Shown: positions 45,901 to 56,874, counted from the stretch's first letter. The stretch is 64,000 nt of DNA from Rhea pennata (GCF_028389875.1 NC_084668.1:18123993-18187992), one strand, 5' to 3'. The notes: generated from the letters alone by a model not told the origin. A program made the numbers and translations.

Positions 45901-47190
45901 CAGGGGCAGAGGGCAGCCAGCTGTTGGGCATGGGGCAGAAGGCACGGGGCAGCTCTGGCACAGGGCAGACAGCTCGCGGGCAGGGGGCAGATGACTTCAT
46001 GCACAGGACAGCCAGCTGTTGGGAACGGGAGAGCAAGCGGGGGGCATCCAGCTGTCCAGCAGGGGCATCCAGTGGAGCAGCCTGCCCCTTGCCATGGGGC
46101 AGCTGGGGCGGGGCAGGGGCAGCTGACACGTGGCTGTTGGGCAAGAGCAGCCAGTGGGGCAGCCTGCCCCTTGCCGTGGGGCAGCTGGCGCAGGGCAGGG
46201 GCAGCTGACGCAGGGCTGTCAGGCAAGGGCAGCCGGTGGGGCAGCCTGCCCCTCACCGTGGGGCAGCTGGCGCAGGGCTGTCAGGCAAGGGCAGCCAGTG
46301 GGGCAGCCTGCCCCTTGCCATGGGGCAGCTGGGGCAGGGCAGGGGCAGCTGACACATGGCTGTTGGGCAAGAGCAGCTGGTGGGGCAGCCTGCCCCTTGC
46401 CATGGGGCAGCTGGGGCGGGGCAGGGGCAGCTGACGCAGGGCTGTCAGGCAAGGGCAGCCGGTGGGGCAGCCTGCCCCTTGCCATGGGGCAGCCGGCGCA
46501 GGGCTGTCGGGCAAGGGCAGCCGGTGGGGCAGCCTGCCTGTCACCATGGGGCAGCCGGCACAGGGCTGCTGGGCAGGGCAGCCAGTGGGGCAGCCTGCCC
46601 TTTGCTGTGGGGCAGCCAGCACAGGGCTGCTGGGCAGGGCAGCCAGTGGGGCAGCCTGCCCTTCGCTGTGGGGCAGCCAGCACAGGGCTGCTGGGCAGGG
46701 CAGCCAGTGGGGCAGCCTGCCCTTCGCTGTGGGGCAGCCGGCGCAGGGCTGTCGGGCAGGGGCAGCCCGCCGTTGCCGTGGGGCGGCCGGCGGGGCAGGG
46801 GCCCGGCGCACGCCCCCCCGGCGGAGCAGCCCCCCCGGCGGGGCCCAGCCCCCCCGCGCCCCCGCACCTGACGGCCTTCTTGGCGGCCCTGCCGGGGCTG
46901 GGCGGGCGGTAGGGCACGACGCGCGGCTCCCAGCTCTCGGCGCCCAGCCCGCCGGGCACGGCGTTGGGCCGGCGGGCCGCGTTGCCGTTGTGGCGGCCGC
47001 CGTCGAGGCCGGGCGCGGGCCCGCTGGCGGGGCCGCCGTCGGGGCGCTGGCGGGCGGCGGGGCGCAGCGGCGGCCCGCAGGGCTCCTCCACCCAGGTGAC
47101 GCTGAGCAGGCTCAGCGTGAAGCCCAGCGACACGCCGATCACCACGGGGCCCGCGGGCCGCAGCACCGACAGCAGCAGCGAGAGCCGCAT
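39965..47190 (-). CDS. CHPF: CHPF, chondroitin polymerizing factor (chondroitin sulfate synthase 2)
   Basis: Golgi type II membrane protein that partners chondroitin synthases to polymerise the GlcA-GalNAc chain. Minus-strand coding exons: 1 46868-47190, 2 42358-42922, 3 41915-42097, 4 39965-41227; all introns GT-AG and phases consistent; 777 aa against 775 in human. Seen: a signal anchor at about residues 10-33, a Pro/Gly-rich stem, a GT31-like N-terminal glycosyltransferase domain with FFLVQDDTYTEAHR (QDDTY at 202-206) and GGFGYLLSRSLL, PDEWLGRCIIDYT, and a C-terminal GalNAc-transferase-like domain with RFEVLRWDYFTEDQ, QQLVNGYRRFDPTRGMEYTL, FLNRCRM and the end LFEQEQGNST shared with human. 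The start at 47,190 is the only reasonable Met before the anchor. Intron 1 (3.9 kb) contains a long minisatellite. Confidence 0.97.
42923..45734. other. CHPF intron 1, unique part
   Basis: About 2.8 kb without recognised exons, RNA genes or clear mobile elements. Composition is ordinary and GC-rich. Short tandem structure begins only near 45.73 kb. Confidence 0.5.
45735..46765. repeat. Minisatellite in CHPF intron 1, next to exon 1
   Basis: A GC-rich array built on GGGGCAGCTGG and GGGGCAGCCTGCCCCTTGCC, with units of about 63 bp and longer units of about 84 bp that appear to carry one extra 21-bp segment. Its first 350 bp are degenerate and the rest well ordered. It ends about 100 bp from CHPF exon 1. 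Long Gly/Ala/Pro/Gln-rich frames on both strands are repeat artefacts. Confidence 0.9.
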
Positions 47191-47460
47191 GGCCGCGACG
47201 GGACGGGACGGGCCGCGACGGGCCGCGACGCGCCGCGCGGCGGGGGCGGCTCCGGCTCCGCGCGCTCGGCGCCGCCGTCCGACGTGTCACCCCCCGGCCC
47301 CGCCCCGCCGCCGACGTCACCGCCGGGCGGCCGCCCTCGGCCAATGGGCCGCGCTCGGCGCGCCCCGGCCCCGCGTCACCGCCGCGCTCGGCGCCGCCGC
47401 CGCGGGGAGAGGGAGGGGGCGGCGTGGGGGCGGGGCGCGGTTGCTAGGAGACCCCGCGGC
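47191..47460 (-). promoter_or_regulatory. CHPF: CHPF promoter CpG island with CCAAT and CRE-like sites
   Basis: CpG-dense DNA immediately upstream of the CHPF start codon. It holds CCAAT at 47,341-47,345 and two CRE-like sites reading GTGACGTC (47,313-47,320) and GGTGACGC (47,373-47,380) on the CHPF strand. A GTTGCTAGGAGAC X-box-like motif lies at about 47,440-47,452. No TATA box was seen. Site functions are inferred. Confidence 0.65.
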
Positions 47461-47520
47461 CACCCCCCGCCGCGGGGCCGTGGGGCTCGGCGCCTGCGGC
47501 CTGGGCCGCGCGCGGTGGGG

Positions 47521-47895
47521 GGCAGGGGACGCCTGTGGGGCAGGGGACAGGCCCAGCCGTGGGGCAGGGGACAGGCACAGCCGTGGGGCTGGAGATAGGA
47601 CCAGGCTATGGGGCGAGGGTCAGGCCCAGCCATGGGGCAGGGGACAGGGCCCAGCTGTGGGGCGAGGGACAGGCCCAGCCATGGGGCAGGGGACAGGGCC
47701 CAGCTGTGGGGCAGGGGACAGGCCCAGCCGTGGGGCAGGGGACAGGCACAGCCGTGGGGCTGGAGATAGGACCAGGCTATGGGGTGAGGGACAGGCCCAG
47801 CCATGGGGCAGGGGACAGGGCCCAGCTGTGGGGCGAGGGACAGGCCCAGCCATGGGGCAGGGGACAGGCCCAGCCATGGGGCAGGGGACAGGGCC
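47521..47895. repeat. 24/25-bp minisatellite with a 171-bp higher-order period
   Basis: Units of GGGACAGGCCCAGCCATGGG plus GCAG (24 bp) and a 25-bp variant with CAGCTGTGGG alternate. A distinctive variant with GGAGATAGGACCAGGCTATG starts at 47,591 and again at 47,762, a 171-bp higher-order period. The array lies just upstream of the CHPF promoter. Confidence 0.9.
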
Positions 47896-47899
47896 CGGC

Positions 47900-49840
47900 C
47901 TGCTTTTCTCCACAAAGCGCGTGTGCTGGGCCCAGTAGAAGGCGAAGCGCAGCCGGGCATTTACTGGGCACAGCAATGCGCCCGGGCAGCAGCGGTCCCC
48001 GGGGATGGCACCGCCCTGCACCCCCGGAGCCCGAGCAGCCCGCCAGCGGAGAGCCTGGCAGGCACTGCCCCAGGGCACGCGGGGAAGAGCTCCCAGCTCT
48101 TAGCTAAATTCACCCCTCAGAGCAATTACAGAACCTCTCAAAGCCTCTTTTAGTCCTTTTTTCTATCATTGCCAAGAGAAGGAGGAGGCAATTTCTGGAG
48201 AGGCTCCTGGGTGCTGCTAGGCCACAGAGGACAGCTGTTCGAAGGAAGCCAGGATCTCCATGCCACTTCCTTCAGAGACTCGGGAAAAGAAGCTGTGGGG
48301 CTACGCCAGAGGCTGCCGAAGGCTATGTGCATAACGCTGGCACAGCTGCTGCAGCAGCCCTTCTGTTTCATCGCGTTCTCGGAAAACAGATTTATTCAGG
48401 CCGCCCAGAGGCCTCTTTGGGAAAACTTTGCGTTTTCACTCAGTACTTACAAGCTGGGCTTCCAAAGGAAGAGGCGGGAGGGATGCCCTGTCCGGGTGCG
48501 GGGAAGCAGCCTGGAGGAAGGGCAGATAAGTTGCTGCATAGCAGCAGAGAGCGTTCATGCAGAGAGGAGTTTACCAAGATCCAAACCAAGCCCTCAGGAC
48601 TTGGCTTGGGAACACAGCATCTGAAGAGATAAGGCATTGAATGCCCCAGGGAAATGGCACAGGAAGCAATAGAAACAGCATGTCAGTTTTTTCATGTCTT
48701 GAAGTTATAAGTTCAGCAGATGCATATGTAACCTTCTAGCTCAGAAAGCAAATTTGTTTTAATTTTGGTTCAAATGGAACAGGAGATAAAATGTCTGAGC
48801 TGGTTTAATCGCAGATTTCTCCAGGTCAGTGACATTTGGCTCCCTCTCCTGTGGCTTGGGCACAGCTGATTCTTTGTTCCTGGAGCGCGGCAGATGCTGC
48901 GGGAGAGGCGTCTTGGGGGACTTGGTGGCTGTGCACAGAAGCTGCCTTCCCATTCATGAGGCAGCTGAACTGCCCAGCCCAGACAAAAGACACAAATAAA
49001 TTCAAGGTGGTCTTAAAGCACCACATTCGTGTTCACAATTTGCTGTTTTGGGGTCTTCTTTCAAGAGTCTAAATTGTTTTCTCCTCATCACTAGGCTCCT
49101 GACCCAAGACAACTGCAAAACTAAGCGTAGGAAAGGGCACTTCACTTAAACGTGCACATTACTGTTGTGACATATAGATGGTGTTTTCATGAGGGACCTT
49201 GCAGACTGCACACACCCTGCCAGCTCAAGCAAAGCAGCTCTGCGACTCCTCAGAACAACCGAGAGGAATGGCAATGCCCCACAAAGATGTGGTGCTGGAC
49301 TCAACACACACAGGAGAAGCAGCACAGGAGTCCAAGGAGAAACAACCGATATGACTGTGACCACAGATCAGCAGGGTGGCTGATTCCAAGGAAAGGAAGA
49401 AATCAAGGTAGCAGAACAAGCACTAGGGCCTGCAGAAAGCAGCTGCACACACAAACCTTGGGAAGAAGGCGTGTAGGAGACCAAGTAGTGGCTGGAAAAA
49501 TCTTTTGAAAGCACAGCAGCAAACTGTCCCAAGACACACAAAAAAAGGAGGCAGAATAGCAAGTGATTAGAATGGCTATATTAGGAACTTTTTAATAACC
49601 TGTGGGTCAAGATGGGACCAAAGAAAAAGCACAGAATGAGGTCAGGGAGGTGTAGAGAATAGCAGAAGGTGGTAAGAATACAGTCAGAAAAGGTGAAGTA
49701 GAAATGAACTACAAGTGACATGCTACAAAGCTGTAGCATCCACATGAAATCACAGTGAAATGAATGCACAACTGGTAACAAAACACAGCAAAATTTGTGT
49801 TATAATACTGGAGGACAGTTATGGACAGATTTACTGTGGT
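47900..49840. other. Intergenic DNA between CHPF and TMEM198, first part
   Basis: No gene or promoter was recognised. GC content falls sharply after about 48.1 kb. The open frames are short and do not resemble known proteins. Confidence 0.5.
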
Positions 49841-49844
49841 TTTT

Positions 49845-50100
49845 CATAGGCTAAATTCTTTTCTATTGGGTGTTAGAGCAGCTTATAAAATGTGCTGCTG
49901 ACACCAAGCTGGCGGAGCATGCAAAGATTTTGAAGGGCAGATTACAATTTAAAATGATCTTGATAAACTGGAAAAATATTCAGAATTAATTAAGTACAAT
50001 TCAATAAACCTAGGGCCCAGCACTGCACTTACCCAGGGAGGGCAAGCACTGGGACACACAACAGGGAACTGCTGTCCAGGGAGGCAATACTACAGATGAG
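49845..50100 (+). mobile_element. CR1/L3-like LINE fragment (end of the second open reading frame)
   Basis: The string GCTGACACCAAGCTGG, then ATTACAATTTAAAATGATCT and TGATAAACTGGAAAAATATT, then AAGTACAATTCAATAAACC tracks the end of the reverse-transcriptase frame of amniote CR1/L3-like LINEs as I remember it. The copy is heavily decayed and non-coding. It may be the 5' remainder of an element whose tail is the next CR1 piece, but the middle is not recognisable. Confidence 0.6.
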
Positions 50101-50579
50101 CAGATGCAGTTGTTACAGCAGGACTTCTAGAATAATAAGATGTGGGGGAAGGTGGTTAAAAAGATACCTGAATGCCAGCTCCATTGTCACTATTACTGTG
50201 ATGCGGCAAGGATAACAACCAGCAAAAAACCCTGGGTTTTGATGAAAATCAGAGTATGTGATGGGGGAAATGGGTGCTTCAAGCTGTGCTATCTGCTCTG
50301 CAGTTGTCTGCAGATCAGAGAGCAGACTGATGGCCCATACTGACACCACCCAGCATCAGAATGCCTCCGGGTGAGGTCTGGTGCCCATTCCCATTAAGTT
50401 ACCCACCATGCAGAGCCCTAGGGGAGACAAAGCACATGCCACGGGAGGAGGTTTCTGGCAGCACAGATGTACCGCATCCTTGCATGTGAGCAAAACCATG
50501 ACAGTTCTCTGCTAGGCAGCACCAGAGGGTTTGCTGGCAGTTTCATGCTGCTCAGGCCCTGCAAGTTTGGGGCTCCCAA

Positions 50580-51062
50580 TACAAGAAAAACATGGACAAA
50601 TTTGAGTAAGGTCAGCAGAGGGCCATGGACACGCTCAGGGGACTGGCGTATTTGCCATATGAGGACAGGCTGAAGGAACTGGGCTTGTTCAGCCTGGAGA
50701 AGAGACAGCTTTAGGAGGATCAAAAAGCAGCTCCCCAGTACCTACAAGGAGGTTATCGTAAAGATGGAACCAGGCTCTTCTCCGTGGTGCACACTGGAAA
50801 GATGAAAGACAAAAAGCACAAACTGAAACAAAAAAAGTACTGCCCGGATATAAGGAAAAGCGTTTTTGCCGTGAGGACTTCCAGGCTTTGGAACAGGTTG
50901 CATAGAGAGGCTGTGCAGTCTCTGACTTTGGAGGTCTTCAAGACCAGCCCAAAGCCCTGAGCAGCCTGGGCTGTCTTCGTAGCTGACACTGCTTTGAGCA
51001 GGAGGCTGGACTAGAGACTCTGGAGGTCCCTCCCAACCTGAATTATCCTATGACCCTACGAT
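50580..51062 (+). mobile_element. CR1 LINE 3' end, avian type
   Basis: Contains ATGAGGACAGGCTGAAGGAA, TTGTTCAGCCTGGAGAAGAG, AGTACCTACAAGGAGG, GGAACAGGTTGCATAGAGAG, GAGGTCTTCAAGACCAG, and a tail GAGGTCCCTCCCAACCTGAA ending in a CCTATGA-type 3' repeat. This is the standard bird CR1 3' region as I know it. It is 5'-truncated, as most CR1 copies are, and diverged, so probably old within birds. Confidence 0.88.
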
Positions 51063-52150
51063 GCAAATTATTTTCATGACTTCACCAGCAGAATATTGCA
51101 GAGTAGACCAGGCCACACAACAGCAGAGCACCAAGAACAAATTTGATCTAGGAATTGGCCCCAGGGAGAATTAGCAGCACACAAGAAGCCTGTGGCATGT
51201 GAATGACTCCAGGAGCTGTGACGTGAGCAGCCCAAAATGGACACAGCACTGGGCATTACTGAATAAGGACAAGGAGGTAGACCCCTCCTTGCCATCTGGA
51301 TAAGTCTGCTCCCAGCCCTTGGCTCCATTTCCAGCAGCCTTGGAGCAATCAAGGCTCTCTGGATCTATTCTGGACAGCCCTTCCTTTCCTCTCCATAAAA
51401 TACAGCTCATGTTTGCCCCATAATAAGCATGAAGCTGCCAAACACAGCAGGCTGCAAAGGACAGGCAGGAGATCCTGTGCTTGTAGGATCCCTTTCTCAG
51501 CTTTCAATTTTGCCACAGAGAGGCCTGTTTTCAGCAGAAAGTAGTTGGCACCATCCTACCCCCCAAAGACACAGGATGATCATCCAAGTTTAGCTCATTC
51601 TCATAGGCCTTTTTCTCTTGAATAGGCTAACACAAGAGATAGGCAAAGGCAGTCACATGGAGAGCAGTTTAATAAAGAATGTACAAAAACTATAAACAGA
51701 AGGAACATGATTGGACTAGGAGATGCCAGAAGGGAAAAGACACAGAAGTGAGAAATGAGCCATGGACAAAAGCCAGAAAGCAAGCTTGATCATAAACAGC
51801 CAAAGCCTTCTTTGTTTCTGCGCACAGAGAAATGTGAGAAATATATGTATTTGATTTCTCTTACAGAGAAATCCCAGAGATCCCATGAGAGACGGTGACA
51901 AGAAGAGAGAGGTTTCACTCTGAAAGTAGTCCTCTTGATCTGAGCTCGTATTCAGATGGGGTTTACATTTGAAGACTTTGCTGAAGTCTTTAAAGATAGA
52001 ATTCTGAGCTCTAGAAAACTGGACTGAAATGAAGCCAGAGGCTCTAGCACGGAGATGAGGGACCACGTCTGCAGCTGCCCCCTGCGCCTGCCCCCTTCGA
52101 ACACAGGCCCGGCAGCTACCGTGCCCAGACCCCCACACTCGCTGCCCCTC
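51063..52150. other. Intergenic DNA, no gene recognised
   Basis: AT-richer sequence between the CR1 tail and the minisatellite. An AATAAA at 51,671 on the + strand has no gene before it that I can recognise. Nothing else of note. Confidence 0.5.
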
Positions 52151-52154
52151 GCCC

Positions 52155-52985
52155 TGGTGCACACCGTCACTCCCCTTGCAACAGCCCTGGTGCACACGGC
52201 GCCTCCCGGTGCCACTGCCCCGGTGCACACCGCTGCACCGGTGCACGCTGTCCCCGGTGTACACGGCGCCTCCCGGTGCACGCTGCCCCGGTGCACACTG
52301 CTGCACCGGTGCACGCCGCCCCGGTGCACACGGCACCTCCCGGTGCCGCTGCCCCGGTGCACGCCGCTGCCCTGGTGCTGCCGCCTCCGGTGCACACCGC
52401 TGCCCCGGTGCACGCCGCCCCCGGTGCACACGGCGTCTCCCGGTGCACGCTGCCCCGGTGTACACCGCTGCCCCGGTGCCGCCGCTGCCCCGGTGCCACC
52501 GCCCCGATGCACAGCGCTGCCCTGGTGCTGCCGCTCCCGGTGCATACCGCTGTCCCGGTACACGCTGCCCCGGTGCACACCGACCCCGGTGCACATGGCG
52601 CCTCCCGGTGCACGCTGCCCCGGTGTACACCGCTGCCCCGGTGCCGCCGCCCCGGTGCACAGCGCTGCCCTGGTGCTGCCGCTCCCGGTGCATACCGCTG
52701 CCCCGGTGTACACCGCTGCCCCGGTGCCGCCGCCCCGGTGCACAGCGCTGCCCTGGTGCTGCCGCTCCCGGTGCATACCGCTGCCCCGGTGCCGCCGGCC
52801 CCGGTGCACACGGCGCCTCCCGGTGCACGGTGCCCCGGTGCACGCCACCCCCGGTGCACACGGCGCCTCCCGGTGCACGCTGCCCCGGTGTACACCGCTG
52901 CCCCGGTGCCGCCGCTGCCCCGGTGCCGCCGCCCCGGTGCACACGGCGCCTCCCGGTGCCGCCGCCCCGGTGCCCGCGCGCCCCC
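52155..52985. repeat. CCGGTGCACACC-type minisatellite
   Basis: About 830 bp of interleaved short units built on CCCCGGTGCACACCGCTG, CCCGGTGCACACGGCGCCTC and CCCCGGTGCCGCCG. It abuts a CpG island. It is open for hundreds of codons in several frames on both strands, with products such as CTGAACTGRRRVHRG; I treat these as artefacts. Confidence 0.9.
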
Positions 52986-53039
52986 GGCAGCTCGCGCCGC
53001 GCCGCCCCCCCGCCCCGCTCCCCCCCGCTCGCCCCCCCG

Positions 53040-53320
53040 GCTCCCGGTGCAGGCCCCGCCCCCCGCGGGTCGGCCCCGCCCCCCGCGGGTCGGCCCCGCC
53101 CCCCGCGGGTCGGCCCCGCCCCCCGCGGGTCGGCCCCGCCCCGCCCGGCGCGGTGACGCATCGCACCGCGGTGACGTCAGGCGGAGCTGTCCGCTCAGCA
53201 CCGCGCGCCGCGGCGGCGCCGCGACCATGCGCGGGGGCCGCGGCCGGGGCCGGGGCCGGGAGCGCCGCGCGCCGCGGGGCCGCCGCCGCAGCGGGGCCGG
53301 GAGCGCAGGTGGGAGCGCGG
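53040..53320 (+). promoter_or_regulatory. CpG-island promoter with GC-box array and a perfect CRE
   Basis: The GC-box repeat is followed by TGACGCA (53,154-53,160) and a perfect palindromic CRE TGACGTCA (53,172-53,179), each preceded by CGCGG or GCGG and about 18 bp apart. Downstream is a very CpG-rich stretch and a donor-like GAGCGCAG-GTGGGAG at about 53,308. It looks like a real + strand promoter and first exon. The transcript is unknown: a distal 5' exon of TMEM198 or a non-coding RNA. An ATG at 53,227 opens an Arg/Gly-rich frame I do not recognise. Confidence 0.55.
53055..53146. repeat. 20-bp GC-rich tandem repeat (about 4.5 copies)
   Basis: Near-perfect direct repeats of CCCCGCCCCCCGCGGGTCGG. 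Each unit includes a CCCCGCCCC (SP/KLF-type GC box). It lies directly upstream of the CRE pair and may act as an SP1 array. Confidence 0.9.
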
Positions 53321-54589
53321 CGGCGCCGCGCGGCGTGCGCGGGGGGCGGGTGCCGCGAGGGTGGCGCGCACGGGCTGAAGGATGCCTGCGGTGCAGCGGG
53401 CGCGGGGGAACGGGCGTACATGGGGGCTGCGTGCGATGCCCGGGCTGCAGGACGTGTGGGGCTGCAAGGTGCAGACGCATGGGGTGCCGGGAGCCTGAGG
53501 GCTCCAGGTGCTTGTGAGTTTGTGGAGCTGGAGTGGGCATATGGCTGTCGTGCATGGCGGGGGGGGTGTGTGGGACAGGGCTGTGTGCAGACAGCGAGGT
53601 GTGGGGAGGTGTGGGGTGAGGAAGCAAGAGCGGCTGGCGCACGGTGGGTTGGCATGCACAGGAGCTGGGGGGCGCACAGGAACCCCAGTCCTTTGGGGCT
53701 GGGGGCGATGTAGGGACATTGTTGGGGTGGCTGCAGGGGAAAAGCTGTGTTGGAACTATGAGGGAGCCTATGGACAGAAGAGGAGGAGGAGGGTGCAATA
53801 GGGTGCCCCTCCGGGAGGCCGTGAGGGATGCGGGGTTTGTGTCTGTGGAGCCAGCAGCGTGGGTCTCCGAGGTCTATCGCAGAAGTGTGGGGGGTGGATA
53901 GCTCACGGGGCAGGGGCAGCGCGGGGCAGGGCTCTGGGGCAGCACGGCACAGGGGCAGGGCTCTGTGGGATGAGGGTGCCGGGCCGGCTGTTCCCTGGGG
54001 AGTTTGCCAAGTTGCCAGGAAGAGAGGAACATGTGCTGCCTCTGGCTGCCCGCAGCGAGAGAGCGGGGCAGGACGAGGACACGGGGCAGCATCCCCGAGA
54101 CGGGGCAAAGAGCCGCCCCCTCCTGCCGGCCCTTGGCCGGGCCCGGCCGGGCCAGCGGGAAGCGGGATGCTCCCAGGCCTGCTCCGCCTTCCCGGCCGCC
54201 TGGCTCCCGCTCTGCCCTGGAGCGGTGCCCCAGTGCGCGCAGGACACCGCACGCGACGGGGGCAGGATTGCTGCCGGCACCCCGCGGCCCCTCAGCCGGC
54301 CGTGCCACCCGCCGCGCTGCCCGGGAGCCTCCCGCGCCCCGCGGCCAGCCAAGCCGCGGCGCCTGGCTCCCGCGGCCCGGGGCGGGCATCCGCAGGCTGG
54401 GCTGCCCCGTGGGGCACCACCGCGTGCCCCCAGGCCGGGCTGCAGGCTGGGGCGCCCCAGGGACCCCAGACAAAGAGAGGGAGGAGCGGAAGAGCGGCGC
54501 CGGCTCGCCAGCAGGCCTTGCAGAGGCGTCGCTTAGCAACGCCCGGCTTTCCTCCGCTCCGCGCCTGCATCCCCGGCGCCCGCCGGATG
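53321..54589. other. GC-rich stretch, no gene recognised
   Basis: GC-rich throughout, with CpG content rising again at about 54.1-54.55 kb. An RFX X-box-like motif GTCGCTTAGCAAC lies at 54,528-54,540. No protein family was recognised in any frame. Confidence 0.45.
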
Positions 54590-54950
54590 CCGGGAGCGAG
54601 GGGAGCCGGGCACGGACGCGGCAGGGTGCCAGCAGTGAAGGGAGCAGGGCCCTGGGGTGCCAAGAGTGGAGGGGAGCAGGGCCCCAGAGTGCGGCAGGAT
54701 GCCGGGAGCAAAGGGGAGCGGGGCCCCAGGATGTCCTGAGATGCCGGGAGCAAAGAGGAGCAGGGCCCCGGAGTGCGGCAGGATGCCGGGAGCAAAGGGG
54801 AGCGGGGCCCCAGGATGTCCTGAGATGCCGGGAGCAGAGGGAGCAGGGCTCTGGGACGCGGCAGGATGCCAAGAGCAAAAGGAGCAGGGCCCGGGGACGT
54901 GCCGGATGCCACGAGCGAAGGGAGCAGGGCTCCGGGATGCTGTGGGATGC
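54590..54950. repeat. 42-bp minisatellite
   Basis: About eight copies of a 42-bp unit beginning ATGCCGGGAGCAAAGGGGAG and containing CGGGGCCCCA or CAGGGCCCCG. 42 is a multiple of three, so open frames cross it on both strands; these are not genes. Confidence 0.88.
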
Positions 54951-56870
54951 TGGCTGTGGCAGCAGTCATAGGGTGCCCTGGCTTTGCCCAAAGTAGGCGT
55001 AGGGACGAGACGGGGAGAGGGGGACAGGATCCCGTGTGTCAGCAGGCTGCACCCTGCTGGGGTAATTAGCTAATCTGCCCTGATCCCCCGTATGTCACCG
55101 GTTATTAAATCTCACCCAGGTGCCCCAGGGCTTTGTTAAGCCCTGGGAGTGCAGCCAGGCCAAGCCAGAGGGACGGCTGAGGAGTGAGGGCATCCCTGGG
55201 CAGGGGCCGGCGGTGGTGCCCGCGGTCGCTGCCCTGGTTGGGCAGAGGAGCCAGATCGCAGGGTGAGAGCAGCGCCATGGGGTGAGCGGGGCCAGGACCG
55301 ACGGAGTCCTGCCACCCAGGCGCCCCGGAGTGTGCGGGTGCATAGCCGTGGGTCTTGCCACGGAGGGGCAAGCAAAGATTGCTCTCCGTGGGAGGCAGCC
55401 AGCCGCGGTGCCCCGAGCAGAGGCAGGAGGGAAAAGGCAGTGGCTGCTCGGGCAAGGAGGTGCTGGGATTTGGTGGGGCACAGCATTGCCTCCCAGCTGA
55501 CCATCCTGATGCCCTGGTTCATCACTGTGGGGTCCTAGGCGCACACCGCAGCTCCCAGTCGATGGCATGATGCTCTCTGAGGGTGTGGGGGCCCCTCCGG
55601 TGCCTCTCCGGACACGGGGAGGACGCACAGCCTGCAACCTGTGTCTGAGCCAGGCTGCGCACAGCCTTTCCCTCTGCTAATAGGATTCTTTCATTAGGAG
55701 CTTTCCTGCAAACTGCCAGAGTAATCTTGAGGGCAGAAAGAGGATGAAGCACTCTGCATGCCCTTCCACCAGTAAATCTTTTCCTCGGCTGCCTGCACCC
55801 TTCCCTGCTCCCAGGCGGATGCTCTAGGGGGGTGCTGCAGACTGTGCATCCCTGAGAAAGCAGGTCCCTCACGCTGTCCCAGCAGATCCCTCTGTCCTGG
55901 CCTGTCTGGCACTGGCCCACCCCGGAGTGTGGGACAGGCCAGGCGGTGGCAGGCGGAGAGCTCCGTGGCAGGCCCTGCGGTGGGATCAGGCTCCAGGTCC
56001 CACCTCCAGCCGACCCAGGACAGTCCTTACCCGTGAGCATCCCCGTTCCCTCCGGGAGAGGGGCAGCCAGGCTGCCTTGTGTCCCCTACGGGCTGTGGCC
56101 CAGCAGTGTCCAGTCCCTGGCCCTGCTGCTGTGGCCTTGGGGGAGCAGGTCTCCGTGGCCAGGATCCCCTTGCAAGAAGAGGCCTTCTGGGCCCCCAACC
56201 AGCTCATGGGGGTCACCCAGAAAAGCTGTTGAGAAGGAGGCACCAGCCAAACAAACTGGCCATACCCGGGCACCTGCGTGGGGAGGCAGATCACGCAGTG
56301 GCAGTGCTGGCATGGGCACCAGACCCCACGTTAGCCCACGCACGCTCCCCTGGACCAGCAATCTCATGCCGGTGAGGGGGCCTGAGTCAGTGCCCAGCTC
56401 CCAGCTGGTGCCTACAGCAGCCAGACCTAAGTGCTTCAGCCAGACTAGACAGTTTAGGATTAGGCTGCAGCTGTTTTAAACTCCGCTGCCTTTGCCCGCA
56501 CCCTGTGGGAGATGCGCGGCAGCCCGCCGGCGGCCGCGGCTGCCTTGCCCTCCCTGATGTTGCTCGGTGCTCCTCGCTTGCGGGGAGCCCGGGCTGGGGG
56601 CAGGTGGGACACGGATGTGGCTGCAGGGCGCCGTGCAGGGCAGCGCTCCGCTTTGGGGTGCTGTGCCGTGCTGGGGGCCAGCGTGCAGGGCAGGACGTGG
56701 CTCTGGGGTCCCTCAGCGAGAGGACAGCAGGCTGCAGGGTGCAGCAGGGGGCCCTCAGCTACCGGGGCGCGGTGCAGGGCAGGATATGGCCCCGCGGGCC
56801 TTCACGGTGCGAGGCGCAGCCGTGGGGGGCAAGGAGGCACGCGGCTGCAGGGACCCCGTGCAGCGGAGGG
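54951..56870. other. Intergenic DNA, no gene recognised
   Basis: Moderately GC-rich sequence with no recognised exon, repeat family or RNA gene. A short AT-rich spot is at about 55,655-55,745. Confidence 0.5.
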
Positions 56871-56874
56871 AGCT

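Noticed and set aside
45840-47344. Gly/Ala/Pro-rich frames crossing the CHPF intron 1 array
   Set aside because: Repeat-driven; only the 46868-47190 minus-strand part is real coding sequence (CHPF exon 1).
51671-51676. AATAAA on the + strand
   Set aside because: No gene recognisable upstream on that strand within several kilobases; likely chance in AT-richer DNA.
51952-54252. Very long frames on both strands (up to about 770 codons) with CTGAACTGRRRVHRG-type repeats
   Set aside because: They run through the GGTGCAC minisatellite and the CpG island. Overlap on both strands and repeat composition mark them as artefacts.
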